A DNA stretch of 64,000 bases from WRGA01 sp031553395 (GCA_031553395.1 JAVBLR010000017.1:39800-103799); one strand, 5' to 3'; shown: positions 8,768-17,897, counted from the first letter of the stretch. Translations and numbers: made by a program. The notes: generated from the letters alone by a model not told the origin.

Positions 8768-11464
8768 ATGAAAAAGGCTCTTAAGATCACAGGAATAGTT
8801 CTGGTTGTAATTATAGCATTGTTGCTTATATTGCCATTTGCTTTTCAGGGCAAGATAAAGGATGTTGTAAAAAGTGAAGCCAATAAAATGTTGAATGCCA
8901 AATTGGAATTCACCGATTTGAATTTGAGTTTTATCCGTAGTTTTCCCAATGCATCTATTACATTAAAAGATGTTTCATTAGCAGGAATTAATGAATTTGA
9001 AAACGATACATTGATTAAAGCGGAAAATCTTTCGGCTACAGTCAATATTATGAGTTTATTCGGAGATAAGGGCTACGAAATTTCCAAAATAAAAATCGAA
9101 AATGCAGATGTGTATGCCAAAGTGCTGGAAGATGGAAAAGCAAACTGGGATATAGTAAAGGAAACTCCCAAAGAAGATACTGCAAAAAACGACACAACTG
9201 CATCCAGCTTTAATTTAATGCTGAAAAGTGTCGACATAAGTAAATCCAATATCATTTATGATGACAGGCAAGCAAAAATGAAGTTTGTTGCAGATGATTT
9301 GAACCTGCACTTATCGGGTGATATGACAGCCGACGAAACTCAACTCGAAACAGAATTTACCACAAAAGCTGTCAGTCTTATTATGGAAAATATTCCATAT
9401 ATATCCAAAGCTGAAATTAAAGGAGACATTCAGGTAGATGCCAATTTGAAGGATATGAAATTTACTCTGAAAGACAATACAATACAGATTAATGCGGTAA
9501 AAGCAAGTATCGACGGATGGATTGCCATGTTGGCTGATGATAGTATGGATATGGATGTTAAATTAAAAGCTCCCGAAACACAATTTAAAGATATTCTTTC
9601 GTTGATTCCGGCTATTTATGCCAAAGATTTTGCACAGATAAAAACGTCGGGAACTGCAACTTTGGATGCTTATGCCAAAGGAATAATGAAGGGCGATACA
9701 TTGCCTTCGTTTGATGTAAAATTGAATATAGCCAATGCAATGTTTCAATATCCTGATTTACCTAAATCTGTAACAGATATTGCAGTTAATGCAAGAATAA
9801 CTAATCCGGGTGGAAGTGCTGATTTGACAGTGATTGATGTGCCTAAATTTCATTTCAATATGGGAGGAAATCCGTTTGATGTGAATTTACACATGACAAC
9901 TCCTATCAGTGACCCGAATTTCTCTTTGGGTGCCGTTGGTAAATTGAATTTGGGAATGATAAAGGATATTTATCCGTTGGAAGATGGAATGCAGTTAAAC
10001 GGAATCCTGGATGCCAATCTTAAAGTGGCAGCCCGCATGTCAACAATTGAGAAAGAGCAGTATGAAAATGTAAGTGCTTCCGGAACGTTGGCTATCAATG
10101 ATATGACAATCAAAAGCAAAGATATGCCCGATACACATATCAATGATGCAGAAATGAGCTTTACTCCCCGCTATATCGATTTATCTTCATTGAAAGTAAA
10201 AATTGGGCAAAATGATTTGGCTGCATCCGGTAAAGTAGAAAATTTTATTCCGTATGCACTGAAAGATGAAACATTGAAAGGAACACTATCTGTTACTTCC
10301 AATTATTTGAATTTGAATGACTTTATGAGTGAAAGTTCATCTTCTTCATCTGCCGGAACAGCTTCGGATGAGTCGATTGCCGTTTTCGAAGTTCCAAAGA
10401 ATTTGAATTTCTCATTGAATGGAAATTTCAACAAAGTATTATTCGATAACTTAACTTTGAATAATGTTGCCGGACAAATCTTGGTGCAAGGTGGAAAAGT
10501 TGATATGAAAAACCTTAGCATGAATACATTGGGTGGTTCGATGAATGTGAATGGTACGTATGACACATCGAAAAATCCGAAACAGCCTCAGGCAAATATG
10601 TCGTTGAATCTGAAGAATGTATCTTTTGCCGAGACGTTTAAAACATTCACGACGATTCAAAAGTTAGTGCCTATTTTTGAAGCATTGGGAGGAAATTTTT
10701 CTACAACATTAAACTTAAATACTACATTAGGTAACGACTTTATGCCGGACTTAACAACCTTAACAGCAAACGGGTTATTGCAATCATCGAATGTAGATGT
10801 GCAAAATGTTTCAGCTTTTACAGCGTTGGCCGGCGCGTTGAAAAATGATAAATTGAAATCGTTTAACGTAAAAGATTTAAGTTTGCCATTTTCTATTGCA
10901 GCCGGAAGGGTTACAACCAAACCGTTTGATATGAATATGGGAAGCATCGGAAAAATGAATCTATCAGGAAGCACAGGGCTTGATCAAACAATCGATTATG
11001 TCGCCAAAGTTGATTTGCCAGATAGTAAGATCAGTAGTTATGTGAAATCGATGAATGTAAAAATCGGAGGAACATTTACAGCTCCCAAAATATCCCTTGA
11101 CCTTGCAGATATAGCCAATCAGGCTCTTGGTAGCGCGTTGGGAGGTGCATTGGGAACAGTAACAGGAGGAGCGGTTACCAGTTTGGATGATGCAACAGCA
11201 AAAGGAGTGGAAGAAGCTCAAAAGCAAGCGGATAAAATTGTTGCAACAGCAAAAGAGAACGGTGATAAATTAGTAGCCGAAGCTCAAAAACAGGCAGATG
11301 CATTAGTGGCAAAAACAAGCAACCCGTTGGCAAAAGCAGCCGCGCAACAAGCAGCTAATGCAGCAGTAGCTGAAGCTCGCAAAAAAGCAGATCAATTAAA
11401 TGCCGAAGCCCAAAAACAAGCGCAACAGGTTGTAGATGCAGCAAAAGCAAAAGTACAGAAATAA
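8768..11464 (+). CDS. AsmA family protein (envelope biogenesis / lipid transport type)
   Basis: 898 residues. An N-terminal membrane anchor (IVLVVIIALLLILPFAF, about residues 11-27) precedes an AsmA-like start: LEFTDLNLSFIRSFPNASIT, then VSLAGINEFENDTLIKAENL. A very long beta-rich periplasmic region follows, ending with the AsmA C-terminal pattern (LPFSIAAGRVTTKPFDMN; MNLSGSTGLDQTIDYVAKV). Members of this superfamily form elongated hydrophobic grooves that move phospholipid between membranes or tune outer-membrane assembly. The last 90 residues are Ala/Lys/Gln-rich with EAQKQAD repeats, a likely coiled coil. It appears to be a single-gene unit. Confidence 0.93.
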   Translation: MKKALKITGIVLVVIIALLLILPFAFQGKIKDVVKSEANKMLNAKLEFTDLNLSFIRSFPNASITLKDVSLAGINEFENDTLIKAENLSATVNIMSLFGDKGYEISKIKIENADVYAKVLEDGKANWDIVKETPKEDTAKNDTTASSFNLMLKSVDISKSNIIYDDRQAKMKFVADDLNLHLSGDMTADETQLETEFTTKAVSLIMENIPYISKAEIKGDIQVDANLKDMKFTLKDNTIQINAVKASIDGWIAMLADDSMDMDVKLKAPETQFKDILSLIPAIYAKDFAQIKTSGTATLDAYAKGIMKGDTLPSFDVKLNIANAMFQYPDLPKSVTDIAVNARITNPGGSADLTVIDVPKFHFNMGGNPFDVNLHMTTPISDPNFSLGAVGKLNLGMIKDIYPLEDGMQLNGILDANLKVAARMSTIEKEQYENVSASGTLAINDMTIKSKDMPDTHINDAEMSFTPRYIDLSSLKVKIGQNDLAASGKVENFIPYALKDETLKGTLSVTSNYLNLNDFMSESSSSSSAGTASDESIAVFEVPKNLNFSLNGNFNKVLFDNLTLNNVAGQILVQGGKVDMKNLSMNTLGGSMNVNGTYDTSKNPKQPQANMSLNLKNVSFAETFKTFTTIQKLVPIFEALGGNFSTTLNLNTTLGNDFMPDLTTLTANGLLQSSNVDVQNVSAFTALAGALKNDKLKSFNVKDLSLPFSIAAGRVTTKPFDMNMGSIGKMNLSGSTGLDQTIDYVAKVDLPDSKISSYVKSMNVKIGGTFTAPKISLDLADIANQALGSALGGALGTVTGGAVTSLDDATAKGVEEAQKQADKIVATAKENGDKLVAEAQKQADALVAKTSNPLAKAAAQQAANAAVAEARKKADQLNAEAQKQAQQVVDAAKAKVQK

Positions 11465-11475
11465 GAAGAATATAA

Positions 11476-11540
11476 TCGGAAGTTAGTAGAAGTTACCGGA
11501 AGTTATCAGAATCTTGGAGATTTTGATGGCTTCCGGTAAA
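11476..11540. repeat. decamer repeat, GAAGTTACCG type
   Basis: Three GAAGTTA decamer-like units run downstream of the AsmA stop codon, with an opposed GCTTCCGGTAA. Same family as 5106-5169 and 49446-49490. Confidence 0.55.
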
Positions 11541-11559
11541 TTTTTTTGGACAACGTATG

Positions 11560-11800
11560 AAATTGAATAAAGAATCCGTTTTGAAGGTTTCTGACCTCAC
11601 CCCTAACCCCTCTCCGAATGGAGAGGGGAGCTTCGGAAAGAACTTTTATTTTTAGACTAAGAGGTTAGATGTTATTTAATTACATCTAATTTTCATTTTT
11701 TAAATCTAAATAATTGTACAAAACTACTCCCCTCTCCATTCGGAGAGGGGTTGGGGGTGAGGTTAAAAACACTCATATTGATGTCAATATGAATAATTTC
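11560..11800. repeat. palindrome with CTCACCCC/GGGGTGAG core
   Basis: Outer arms: AAATTGAATAAAGAATCCG then TTTTGAAGGTTT, facing CTCATATTGATGTCAATATG. Core arms: a 36-nt arm at 11595-11630 (CCTCACCCCTAACCCC then TCTCCGAATGGAGAGGGG) facing its near-perfect complement at 11727-11762. Centre: a small hairpin TTAGATGT...ACATCTAA. With the decamers before it, it occupies nearly all of the 361-nt gap between AsmA and the transporter; no gene is seen there. Confidence 0.85.
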
Positions 11801-11825
11801 GAGTGTTTACCTACTTGTTTTTTGC

Positions 11826-12752
11826 TTATTTTCTTACAGTTTCCGCCTCTACATCTGCCCTTGATTTACTGATTGCAACCAGATAAACTCCGGTAAAAAT
11901 AAACATTGCCGATACGACTTTTTGCCAGGTAATCGTATCTTGTCCAATGAAAGTTGCGACTAAGGAAGCAACTAAAGGTTGTAAATAGTTGTACATGCTG
12001 ATTGTTGTGGGACGAATTCTCTTCAAGGCCATCGGAATGAGCATATACGTGAGATAAGTAGCACCGAAAAGAACGAAAAATATACACCAAAGCGTAGTTG
12101 CATTGTAAGGTTCTTTAAATGCCGGGGTTGCCATCAAATCACCGTAATAGAAAGGAGATAATATCAATGCCGAAAAGAAGAACATCCATTTCATTATTGT
12201 AATAGAACTATACTTCAATGTCAATGGTTTGGCTATGGTCAGATAAATGGCATACATAAATCCGCCTATGATAATCAGTAAATTTCCTGATAACGAACTG
12301 GCATGCCCGCCTCCGGAATGATGCCCCGTTAATATCAGAAAAATAGCTCCGGATGCTCCAATCAATACTCCACCTGCTTTTTTTAGCGTAATCGGTTCTT
12401 TCAGGAATAAAAAGGCAAGGATAATCACAAACATAGGGCTACAGGTCGTTAATACGGAAGCATCAACGGGAGAAGTCGAATTAAGCCCTTTCAAAAACGA
12501 ACCTTGATTCAACACGATTCCGGTTATGGCACAAATGAAAAGCATTCCCAAATCCTTTTTGTCGACTTTTTCTTTGTGGGTAAAAATAGAAGTAATCCAA
12601 AACGCGATACAAGCGAAAAGAATACGTGCGAGAGTCAACCCTTCGGGAGAAATATCGTTGGGAAGTACCGACTTTGATACCACCATATTCAACCCGAAAA
12701 TGATGCTGACGGTAGCGATAAGCAAATGCCCTTCCAGTTTTGTCCTGTTCAT
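11826..12752 (-). CDS. EamA/DMT-family transporter
   Basis: 308 residues with ten predicted membrane helices in two EamA halves. The first half contains ATVSIIFGLNMVVSKSVL and LARILFACIAFW; the second begins LSGNLLIIIGGFMYAIYLTI and contains YLQPLVASLVATFIGQDTIT, the usual end-of-repeat motif. DMT transporters exchange amino acids, nucleotide sugars or other metabolites; the substrate cannot be read from the sequence. The ATG at 12752 fits the family start. It converges with AsmA across the palindrome. Confidence 0.92.
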   Translation of the reverse strand: MNRTKLEGHLLIATVSIIFGLNMVVSKSVLPNDISPEGLTLARILFACIAFWITSIFTHKEKVDKKDLGMLFICAITGIVLNQGSFLKGLNSTSPVDASVLTTCSPMFVIILAFLFLKEPITLKKAGGVLIGASGAIFLILTGHHSGGGHASSLSGNLLIIIGGFMYAIYLTIAKPLTLKYSSITIMKWMFFFSALILSPFYYGDLMATPAFKEPYNATTLWCIFFVLFGATYLTYMLIPMALKRIRPTTISMYNYLQPLVASLVATFIGQDTITWQKVVSAMFIFTGVYLVAISKSRADVEAETVRK

Positions 12753-12919
12753 TTAATAAATTTTTGATAAATACGAGACAAAATTACAAAATCGGTTGCA
12801 GTAGCCGAAATTATTTGTGAAAGATTGCTCTTGTATTTTCAAAAGTCAACTGTGGTTTTTAGGAAGTAATAAGAAAAATATAATCGGAAGTTATCATTGT
12901 TTATTTCACTTTTGGCAAC

Positions 12920-13648
12920 TTATTTTCTTGATATAAGAGAAACTCCAACTGTAAACATCAACGTGTTGAATGTGTTCTTTTGGGTATATTCTTCATGAAG
13001 AAATTCAAGAAAATCATATTCTATCGTAGTGGTTTCTATCTGGGAAAAAGCATGGATATAATAAAGTTTTGCAAATAATTCGACTTTTTTGATTTTGTAA
13101 TTTAGTTGCAAAGATGGTTGCAACATAAAACTATATGTATGAGGTACAATAAATTCTTTATAGAGAAGATTATTACTTCCACGTACTTTAGCTGATGCAG
13201 AGTAATTTTCTGACATAAAGCTGAATAATCCCATATTTAGATTCGTTTGTAAAGAAAATTTATTGCTAAGTTGTTTTCTATATACAGGACCTAAGGTAAA
13301 AGTGTTAAATGTATTATTAGGAATAGTAGTGCTGTATTCCCCATTGTATAACGGAAAATTTTCGGTTTTGCCAAATACGTCATTCGATATATTTTCATTG
13401 CAAAAGAAACGATTTAAACTATACAGCACATCTATGCCCCATTCGGAATTAAAAAAATAAGTGTTGCCAATAGCTAAATGAACATTGTTAAAACCATTAT
13501 TGTCAGTAATCTTGGTTATTCCCACCGGTGAAAAATAGATAGGTACTCCAAGAATGAAATCAAAATGGAGAGAATTTTTCACACTTTCCTGAGAAAACAT
13601 AATGCTCGCAACACATATCAAACAGAAAGTAAAAATACCTTTTTTCAT
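12920..13648 (-). CDS. probable outer-membrane beta-barrel protein, unknown function
   Basis: 242 residues with a signal peptide (MKKGIFTFCLICVASIMFSQE). The mature part consists of alternating amphipathic strands with aromatic girdles (GIDVLYSLNRFFCNEN, FTLGPVYRKQLSNKFSLQTN, LYYIHAFSQIETTTIEYDF) and ends in a hydrophobic strand (LMFTVGVSLISRK). This pattern fits a small eight-stranded outer-membrane barrel, but no family is recognised. Its start overlaps the stop of the upstream lipoprotein by 4 nt (ATGA), so the two are translationally coupled. Confidence 0.7.
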   Translation of the reverse strand: MKKGIFTFCLICVASIMFSQESVKNSLHFDFILGVPIYFSPVGITKITDNNGFNNVHLAIGNTYFFNSEWGIDVLYSLNRFFCNENISNDVFGKTENFPLYNGEYSTTIPNNTFNTFTLGPVYRKQLSNKFSLQTNLNMGLFSFMSENYSASAKVRGSNNLLYKEFIVPHTYSFMLQPSLQLNYKIKKVELFAKLYYIHAFSQIETTTIEYDFLEFLHEEYTQKNTFNTLMFTVGVSLISRK

Positions 13649-14280
13649 TTTAAATCTACGGTTATTCGTTCGATAAACACATCTTCATTCGACATAGTCA
13701 TAATTACAGAGAATGTATAAGTTCCAATGTTTTCGGGAGAGTATTTCAAGTAAAAGTCAATATATTCGTAGTAGATATCCATATCTTTTTTCATGCTACT
13801 AATCAAATTATCAATACTCATAGCATGAGAAGGATAAGAATATTGTTCCTTTGAATCACCTGGAACGCACACAAATAAATCGTTGAGAGAAGTTCCTGAA
13901 GGATGATGTTTGTTGAAATCGGCATTTGCCTCGATATGAATCTTCGCAGGATATGCATTATAGAAATAAGTATAAATTGTTCCACAACTTGTGGCTGATG
14001 CAGTAGAAGACAGGCTATTCATTTTTTTTAGTACAGAAGAATAATTCCATTCTCCAAATTCATTAGCCAATTTTACCCTTATTACATACGCATTTTTATT
14101 AACAATGTTTTCTTCCGGAGAAACTTCTACCGGATATTTAAGGCTGTTATCCATATTATGTAATGTAAATCCGGTCAAGATTAATTCACATCTGATATAT
14201 TCTTCACAACAAGACGATAGTAAACGAAGCACAAAAAAGAAAGTGCAGGCAATAGCAATTTTCAAAATTCGATTTTTCAT
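13645..14280 (-). CDS. lipoprotein of unknown function
   Basis: 211 residues. The signal sequence ends in a lipobox-like LLSSCCEE, so Cys23 or Cys24 is probably lipidated. The mature domain is beta-rich (EYIRCELILTGFTLHNMD, ENIGTYTFSVIMTMSNEDVF) and resembles DUF5034-type Bacteroidota lipoproteins in layout; that similarity is an impression only. It is translationally coupled to a putative outer-membrane barrel, suggesting a two-component surface assembly. A TAACTTTG -7-like motif on the minus strand (14303-14310) precedes it. Confidence 0.7.
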   Translation of the reverse strand: MKNRILKIAIACTFFFVLRLLSSCCEEYIRCELILTGFTLHNMDNSLKYPVEVSPEENIVNKNAYVIRVKLANEFGEWNYSSVLKKMNSLSSTASATSCGTIYTYFYNAYPAKIHIEANADFNKHHPSGTSLNDLFVCVPGDSKEQYSYPSHAMSIDNLISSMKKDMDIYYEYIDFYLKYSPENIGTYTFSVIMTMSNEDVFIERITVDLK

Positions 14281-14371
14281 GATATTTTAGGTTACAGAAG
14301 TTCAAAGTTACACATATATTTGAATATTCTTTCCTCCCTTTTGCTTACGTTGATTTGCAATTTTGTAAAAT

Positions 14372-14446
14372 GATTATCCGTTATTTTGCCCAACAGGCTG
14401 AAATAAATTGCCGTTTCACGGCGTTTGGGTAATAAATCGGATAGTC
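14372..14446. repeat. palindrome beside the insertion sequence
   Basis: GATTATCCG (14372-14380) faces CGGATAGTC (14438-14446), with imperfect pairing inside and an inner GCCGT-ttc-ACGGC hairpin (14410-14422). It ends 12 nt from the insertion element boundary and may have been the target hot spot. Confidence 0.55.
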
Positions 14447-14458
14447 ATATTTTGTAAT

Positions 14459-15624
14459 TAAGGTTATTAACTGATGTTACGCAGTAGTCAAGTTAGCTTT
14501 GAGTAGGTTTAACTCCTCAAAAGCGATCTTGATAGCCGCCATATATAATTTAGCTTTGATAGCAAAATGATTCAAGTTCTTTGACAGTTTGATTTTTTCT
14601 AATTTAACGAAGGTAAAGATTGAAGCAAACAAGTGATTGCTTTGTGCCTTGACCGAACGGGCAGGCGAACTGCCAATAGAAGCGTTCTGTTTGATGCTTT
14701 TATGATATTCCTCTACACTCCACCGTTTCTTGTAGAGCGTGGTAAATTGGTCGTTGGACAAAGTAAAGTCGTTCGATACCAAAAATCTAACACCAGTGGA
14801 TTGGTCTTTGTTTGTAAAAACCTGTTTGATTAAAAGAACCGGAAAATCTAAATCTTTCAACCAAACCTTCACAAGTGTATTTCCCGGTATTTCCAATTGA
14901 CAGATGTTTTGCCACTGACCTCGATTGCGGGCTTGTTCATCAGTAACAGCCAAACGGTTTTCTTTTATGTCGAAAATAAAATACTTTTTCTTTCCTGCTA
15001 TAAAACGCATGTTATCATTAGAGGCAACCCACGAATCGGCCAGAACATAACGGAACAATACTTGATTCTTGATTTGTTGTGAAATCATTTTTTGCATCAT
15101 TTCATTCTTGGTAACAGGACTTTGCCGTTTTTCTTTTCGGGTTTTTATTTCGCTGAAAACAACCGTCTTTTTTACAAGTTCATAAGAAAGTGGAACCCGC
15201 AAACATTCTTCCGAAGAGGGTAATGAGGATGCGTAAAAGGCAGATAAAAGATTAATCCCTTTTGTGTTACGTCCTTTGCTATGATCCCAATGCCAGCAGA
15301 TCAGTTCATTTTCATCCATGTACTGTTTCTCAATGATGGTGTCATCGAATATCAAACAGCCTTGAGGGTTTTCATATTGACGAATTAACGGCTTCACTGA
15401 AAGCCATAAGCTCTTTGAGTCGAAATCTTGACCGGATAAAAAACGTGTTACCTGATCATGACTGACCGTACCATCTAACAAAAAAGATAAACCAGTTGCA
15501 CTGGTTTGGCGAGTGCTACATAAAAGATAATCACTGTATAAATCTAAAAGTTTTTCCATTAGGCAAAGATACAGATTGTTGTATTAGAAAATCTCATACT
15601 GCGTAACATCAGTGATTTACCTTA
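14459..15624 (-). mobile_element. complete IS4-family-like insertion sequence
   Basis: Perfect 17-bp inverted repeats ACTGATGTTACGCAGTA lie at 14470-14486 and, reversed, at 15597-15613. The repeats continue outward imperfectly (TAAGGT at 14459 and ACCTTA ending at 15624). A TAAT direct repeat on each side (14455-14458, 15625-15628) is a plausible target duplication, although the flanks are AT-rich. One intact transposase lies inside. Length is about 1166 bp. The 17-bp repeats are certain; the outer boundary is inferred. Confidence 0.85.
14477..15559 (-). CDS. IS4-type DDE transposase
   Basis: 360 residues, intact. Catalytic candidates: Asp72/73 (LIFDDTIIEK), Asp175 (VLADSWVAS), and Glu283 within the exact IS4 signature Y276-x2-R279-x3-E283-x6-K290 (LYKKRWSVEEYHKSIK). 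The enzyme would cut and rejoin the element ends. The N-terminal 60 residues probably bind DNA. The gene lies inside perfect terminal inverted repeats and has no frameshift, so the element may still be active. Confidence 0.93.
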   Translation of the reverse strand: MEKLLDLYSDYLLCSTRQTSATGLSFLLDGTVSHDQVTRFLSGQDFDSKSLWLSVKPLIRQYENPQGCLIFDDTIIEKQYMDENELICWHWDHSKGRNTKGINLLSAFYASSLPSSEECLRVPLSYELVKKTVVFSEIKTRKEKRQSPVTKNEMMQKMISQQIKNQVLFRYVLADSWVASNDNMRFIAGKKKYFIFDIKENRLAVTDEQARNRGQWQNICQLEIPGNTLVKVWLKDLDFPVLLIKQVFTNKDQSTGVRFLVSNDFTLSNDQFTTLYKKRWSVEEYHKSIKQNASIGSSPARSVKAQSNHLFASIFTFVKLEKIKLSKNLNHFAIKAKLYMAAIKIAFEELNLLKANLTTA

Positions 15625-15648
15625 TAATTTGTCTGTAAATTTTTAATC

Positions 15649-15666
15649 GTCCACTTTTTAGTGGAC
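15649..15666. other. perfect 7-bp hairpin next to the IS
   Basis: GTCCACT-tttt-AGTGGAC. It lies in the 370-nt AT-rich gap between the IS and the hemerythrin gene. The rest of that gap (15667-15898) shows no gene. Function unknown. Confidence 0.4.
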
Positions 15667-15898
15667 ACTACTGATAGACTATATCTAAATTCTATTATTT
15701 CTAAATCAGGATAAAATTATTAAAAATAATGTAGTTTGCAAAAAATATCAAAAAAATAAAATAATTTAATTTGTTTTCTTTTTAAAATGCAAGGAAGAGT
15801 TAAGTCTATGATAAAATTAGTTTAAATTAGCACAAGCATAGCTTCATAGCATAACATCCTCACAAGAAATAGTGAGTAACTTTTTCTCCATTAATTTG

Positions 15899-15906
15899 TA
15901 CTTTTG
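15899..15906 (+). promoter_or_regulatory. -7 element that decides the hemerythrin start
   Basis: TACTTTTG fits TAnnTTTG. It overlaps an in-frame TTG at 15904 that could otherwise be read as a start, so the ATG at 15931 is preferred; the leader would be about 20 nt. Confidence 0.55.
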
Positions 15907-15930
15907 CATTTTCAACATAAAGATGTAAAA

Positions 15931-16674
15931 ATGACATTAATTAATATTGATACAAAACTTGCTGATGCTATTCACCGGAATTACCTGCTTATACCGGTAA
16001 TCAACCGTTTTGGTATCCGGTTGGGATTTGGAGATAAATCCATAAAAACAATATGTAAAGAACATCAGATTGACCCTGAATTTTTTACGGCAATCTTGAA
16101 TACATTTACATTTGAAAATTATTTTTCCGAAAAAAAATTAAAAGCTTTTCCCATTCTTCAAATTGTTGATTATCTGAGGAAGACACATACATATTACCGG
16201 GATGTTCAACTGAAAGTTATTGATTTTAATATCAATTATTTGATAGAAAGTTGTCCTGCTCCAAACAATCATTTGCAACTTATCCGTAAGTTTTTCAGCG
16301 AATACGAAAGGGAGTTGTTGGCACATCTTCGCAGGGAAGATGAAAATACATTTCCGTATATTCAAAAACTGATTGAGATACAACAAAAAGAGGATAAAGA
16401 GCAATTATTTAAAGAATTATCGAAAAAATATTCGATCAAAGTATTTGAACGTGAGCATGATAATGTAGATGAAAAGCTATTTGATTTGAAAAATATCCTC
16501 ATTAAGTATTTGCATGGAGATTATGACCAGGTTTATTGCAATGCGGTTATTTTTGAGCTTTTCAGGTTGGAGAAGGATTTGGTGGAGCATACCCGTTTGG
16601 AAGATAAAATATTGATTCCGATGGTTGAAGAAATTGAGTTGAATTTGACAGGGAAAGCAAATGACAAAAAGTAA
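15931..16674 (+). CDS. hemerythrin-domain protein (RIC/ScdA-like di-iron repair type)
   Basis: 247 residues from ATG 15931. The N-terminal about 55 residues (NRFGIRLGFGDKSIKTICKE) resemble the ScdA/RIC N-terminal domain but lack its usual cysteine pair. The C-terminal two thirds form a hemerythrin-like four-helix bundle with iron-ligand candidates in NNHLQLIRKFF, LAHLRREDENTFPYI, FEREHDNVDEK and VEHTRLEDKILIP. RIC proteins repair iron-sulfur centres after nitric oxide or oxidative stress; that role is inferred here. The LuxR gene overlaps its 3' end by 14 nt, so the two are coupled. Confidence 0.85.
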   Translation: MTLINIDTKLADAIHRNYLLIPVINRFGIRLGFGDKSIKTICKEHQIDPEFFTAILNTFTFENYFSEKKLKAFPILQIVDYLRKTHTYYRDVQLKVIDFNINYLIESCPAPNNHLQLIRKFFSEYERELLAHLRREDENTFPYIQKLIEIQQKEDKEQLFKELSKKYSIKVFEREHDNVDEKLFDLKNILIKYLHGDYDQVYCNAVIFELFRLEKDLVEHTRLEDKILIPMVEEIELNLTGKANDKK

Positions 16675-17245
16675 ACATGCTGTAATCATAACACCGGATT
16701 CCCTGCAGGCATACGGATTAAGGGTTTTGTTGGAAGAATATTTTTTGATTGAAGATTTTTCTTTTTATACGAATATCAATGATATTGAGGTTAATTTGCA
16801 CAAAGCCGATTTAATTTTTGTTCATGCTGATTTTTATTTTTCATTGTATGCCAAATTAATGCCGGTAAAAAATAAAACGATTGTTTTGGCAAAGAACAAA
16901 GGCTCGGTTTCTCCGGATATTTCAGTTTTGGATATTACGCAGGAACAAGCTTCTTTGCTTGAAGACCTGAATAATTTATGTGCACAAAAGCTAAACAATA
17001 AAAACACGCAGAACCATCAGGCTAATGATAATAAATATGAACTAAGCGACAGGGAAATAGAGGTTTTAGCACTGATAGCCAAAGGTTATATGAATAAAAC
17101 CATTGCCGATGAACTGAATATCAGCATCAATACGGTACTTACTCACCGGAAAAATCTTACAAGCAAATTGGGTATTAAAACGGTTTCGGGAATGACCATG
17201 TATGCTATCTTGAATGGCTTAATTTCTGCGGAAGATATACAGTAA
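16661..17245 (+). CDS. LuxR/GerE-type transcriptional regulator with degenerate receiver-like domain
   Basis: 194 residues. The C-terminus is a standard LuxR helix-turn-helix (YELSDREIEVLALIAKGYMN, then IADELNISINTVLTHRKNL), about residues 127-190. The N-terminal 110 residues have a receiver-like beta/alpha pattern (HAVIITPDSLQAYGLRVLLE, ADLIFVHADFYF), but no obvious phospho-acceptor aspartate site or conserved threonine/lysine context. It probably acts without phosphorylation. Overlap with the hemerythrin gene suggests a joint stress-response unit, possibly autoregulated. Confidence 0.88.
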   Translation: MTKSKHAVIITPDSLQAYGLRVLLEEYFLIEDFSFYTNINDIEVNLHKADLIFVHADFYFSLYAKLMPVKNKTIVLAKNKGSVSPDISVLDITQEQASLLEDLNNLCAQKLNNKNTQNHQANDNKYELSDREIEVLALIAKGYMNKTIADELNISINTVLTHRKNLTSKLGIKTVSGMTMYAILNGLISAEDIQ

Positions 17246-17299
17246 TGGAGAATAAAGAAGTTCCCAGAGGGTATCAGAAATTCGGTACTTCTGATACCT

Positions 17300-17897
17300 T
17301 CTTTCTCAAAAGAGTGCATTTCAAATTGTCGTATTTCTTACTAATGCTTTTGGAAAATTCAATATTTGCGCATTCTTCTTTGTTCTTTTTTCTTGATAAA
17401 AAAGAACGAAAAAATCAAGGCTGAGCTTTTCGGCGACCCATCTGTGGTTTGTGTGCGGTACACCGCATAAACTTGTCCCCTTCAGGGACTTCGAACAATG
17501 CGTTGTCCTTCGCACACTTCACCGCGATGGGTACCCCGCCTGCAAAGCTAAGGCCGAAGACGGGCTTCTCAACAACGATGAATACGGCTGATTATCCATT
17601 TAAACCTAATACTGGGAAATCAGTTTAGATGAAATACCAGCTAACGGCCTTTGCTTTGCAGGCGGGGTACCTGTCATGGTGAAGCAGGCGAAGAACAAAA
17701 CTCTGTTTGAGCGAAGCGAGTTTTGTTTTGTTCCGCCTGCGAGCCATAGACGGGTCGCCGAGAAGCTCAGCCTTGATTTTTTGTTACTTTTGCATCAAGG
17801 CAAAAGTAAAAGAAAGAATCACTATTTTGATGGATGCTTTTAGAGCATTATTTAAGGAAACAATCTGCGACAATTTGAAATGCACCCTTCTCAAAAT
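17300..17897. repeat. large nested palindrome (about 600 bp) with paired structured hairpins
   Basis: Outer arms: GTGCATTTCAAATTGTCG (17314-17331) and its exact complement (17868-17885). Next arms: AAAAAATCAAGGCTGAGC followed by TTTTCGGCGACCC, starting at about 17409, facing the complement at 17753-17783 with one difference. Inner GC-rich arms: GGTACCCCGCCTGCAAAG, then an AAGGCCG-type end (17530-17554), facing 17645-17671. Each side carries a hairpin with loop CTTGAT or its complement (17382-17407 and 17784-17809). The 884-nt gap 17246-18129 contains this element and the terminator at 18011, and no credible gene; short frames inside it are by-products of the palindrome. Confidence 0.85.
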
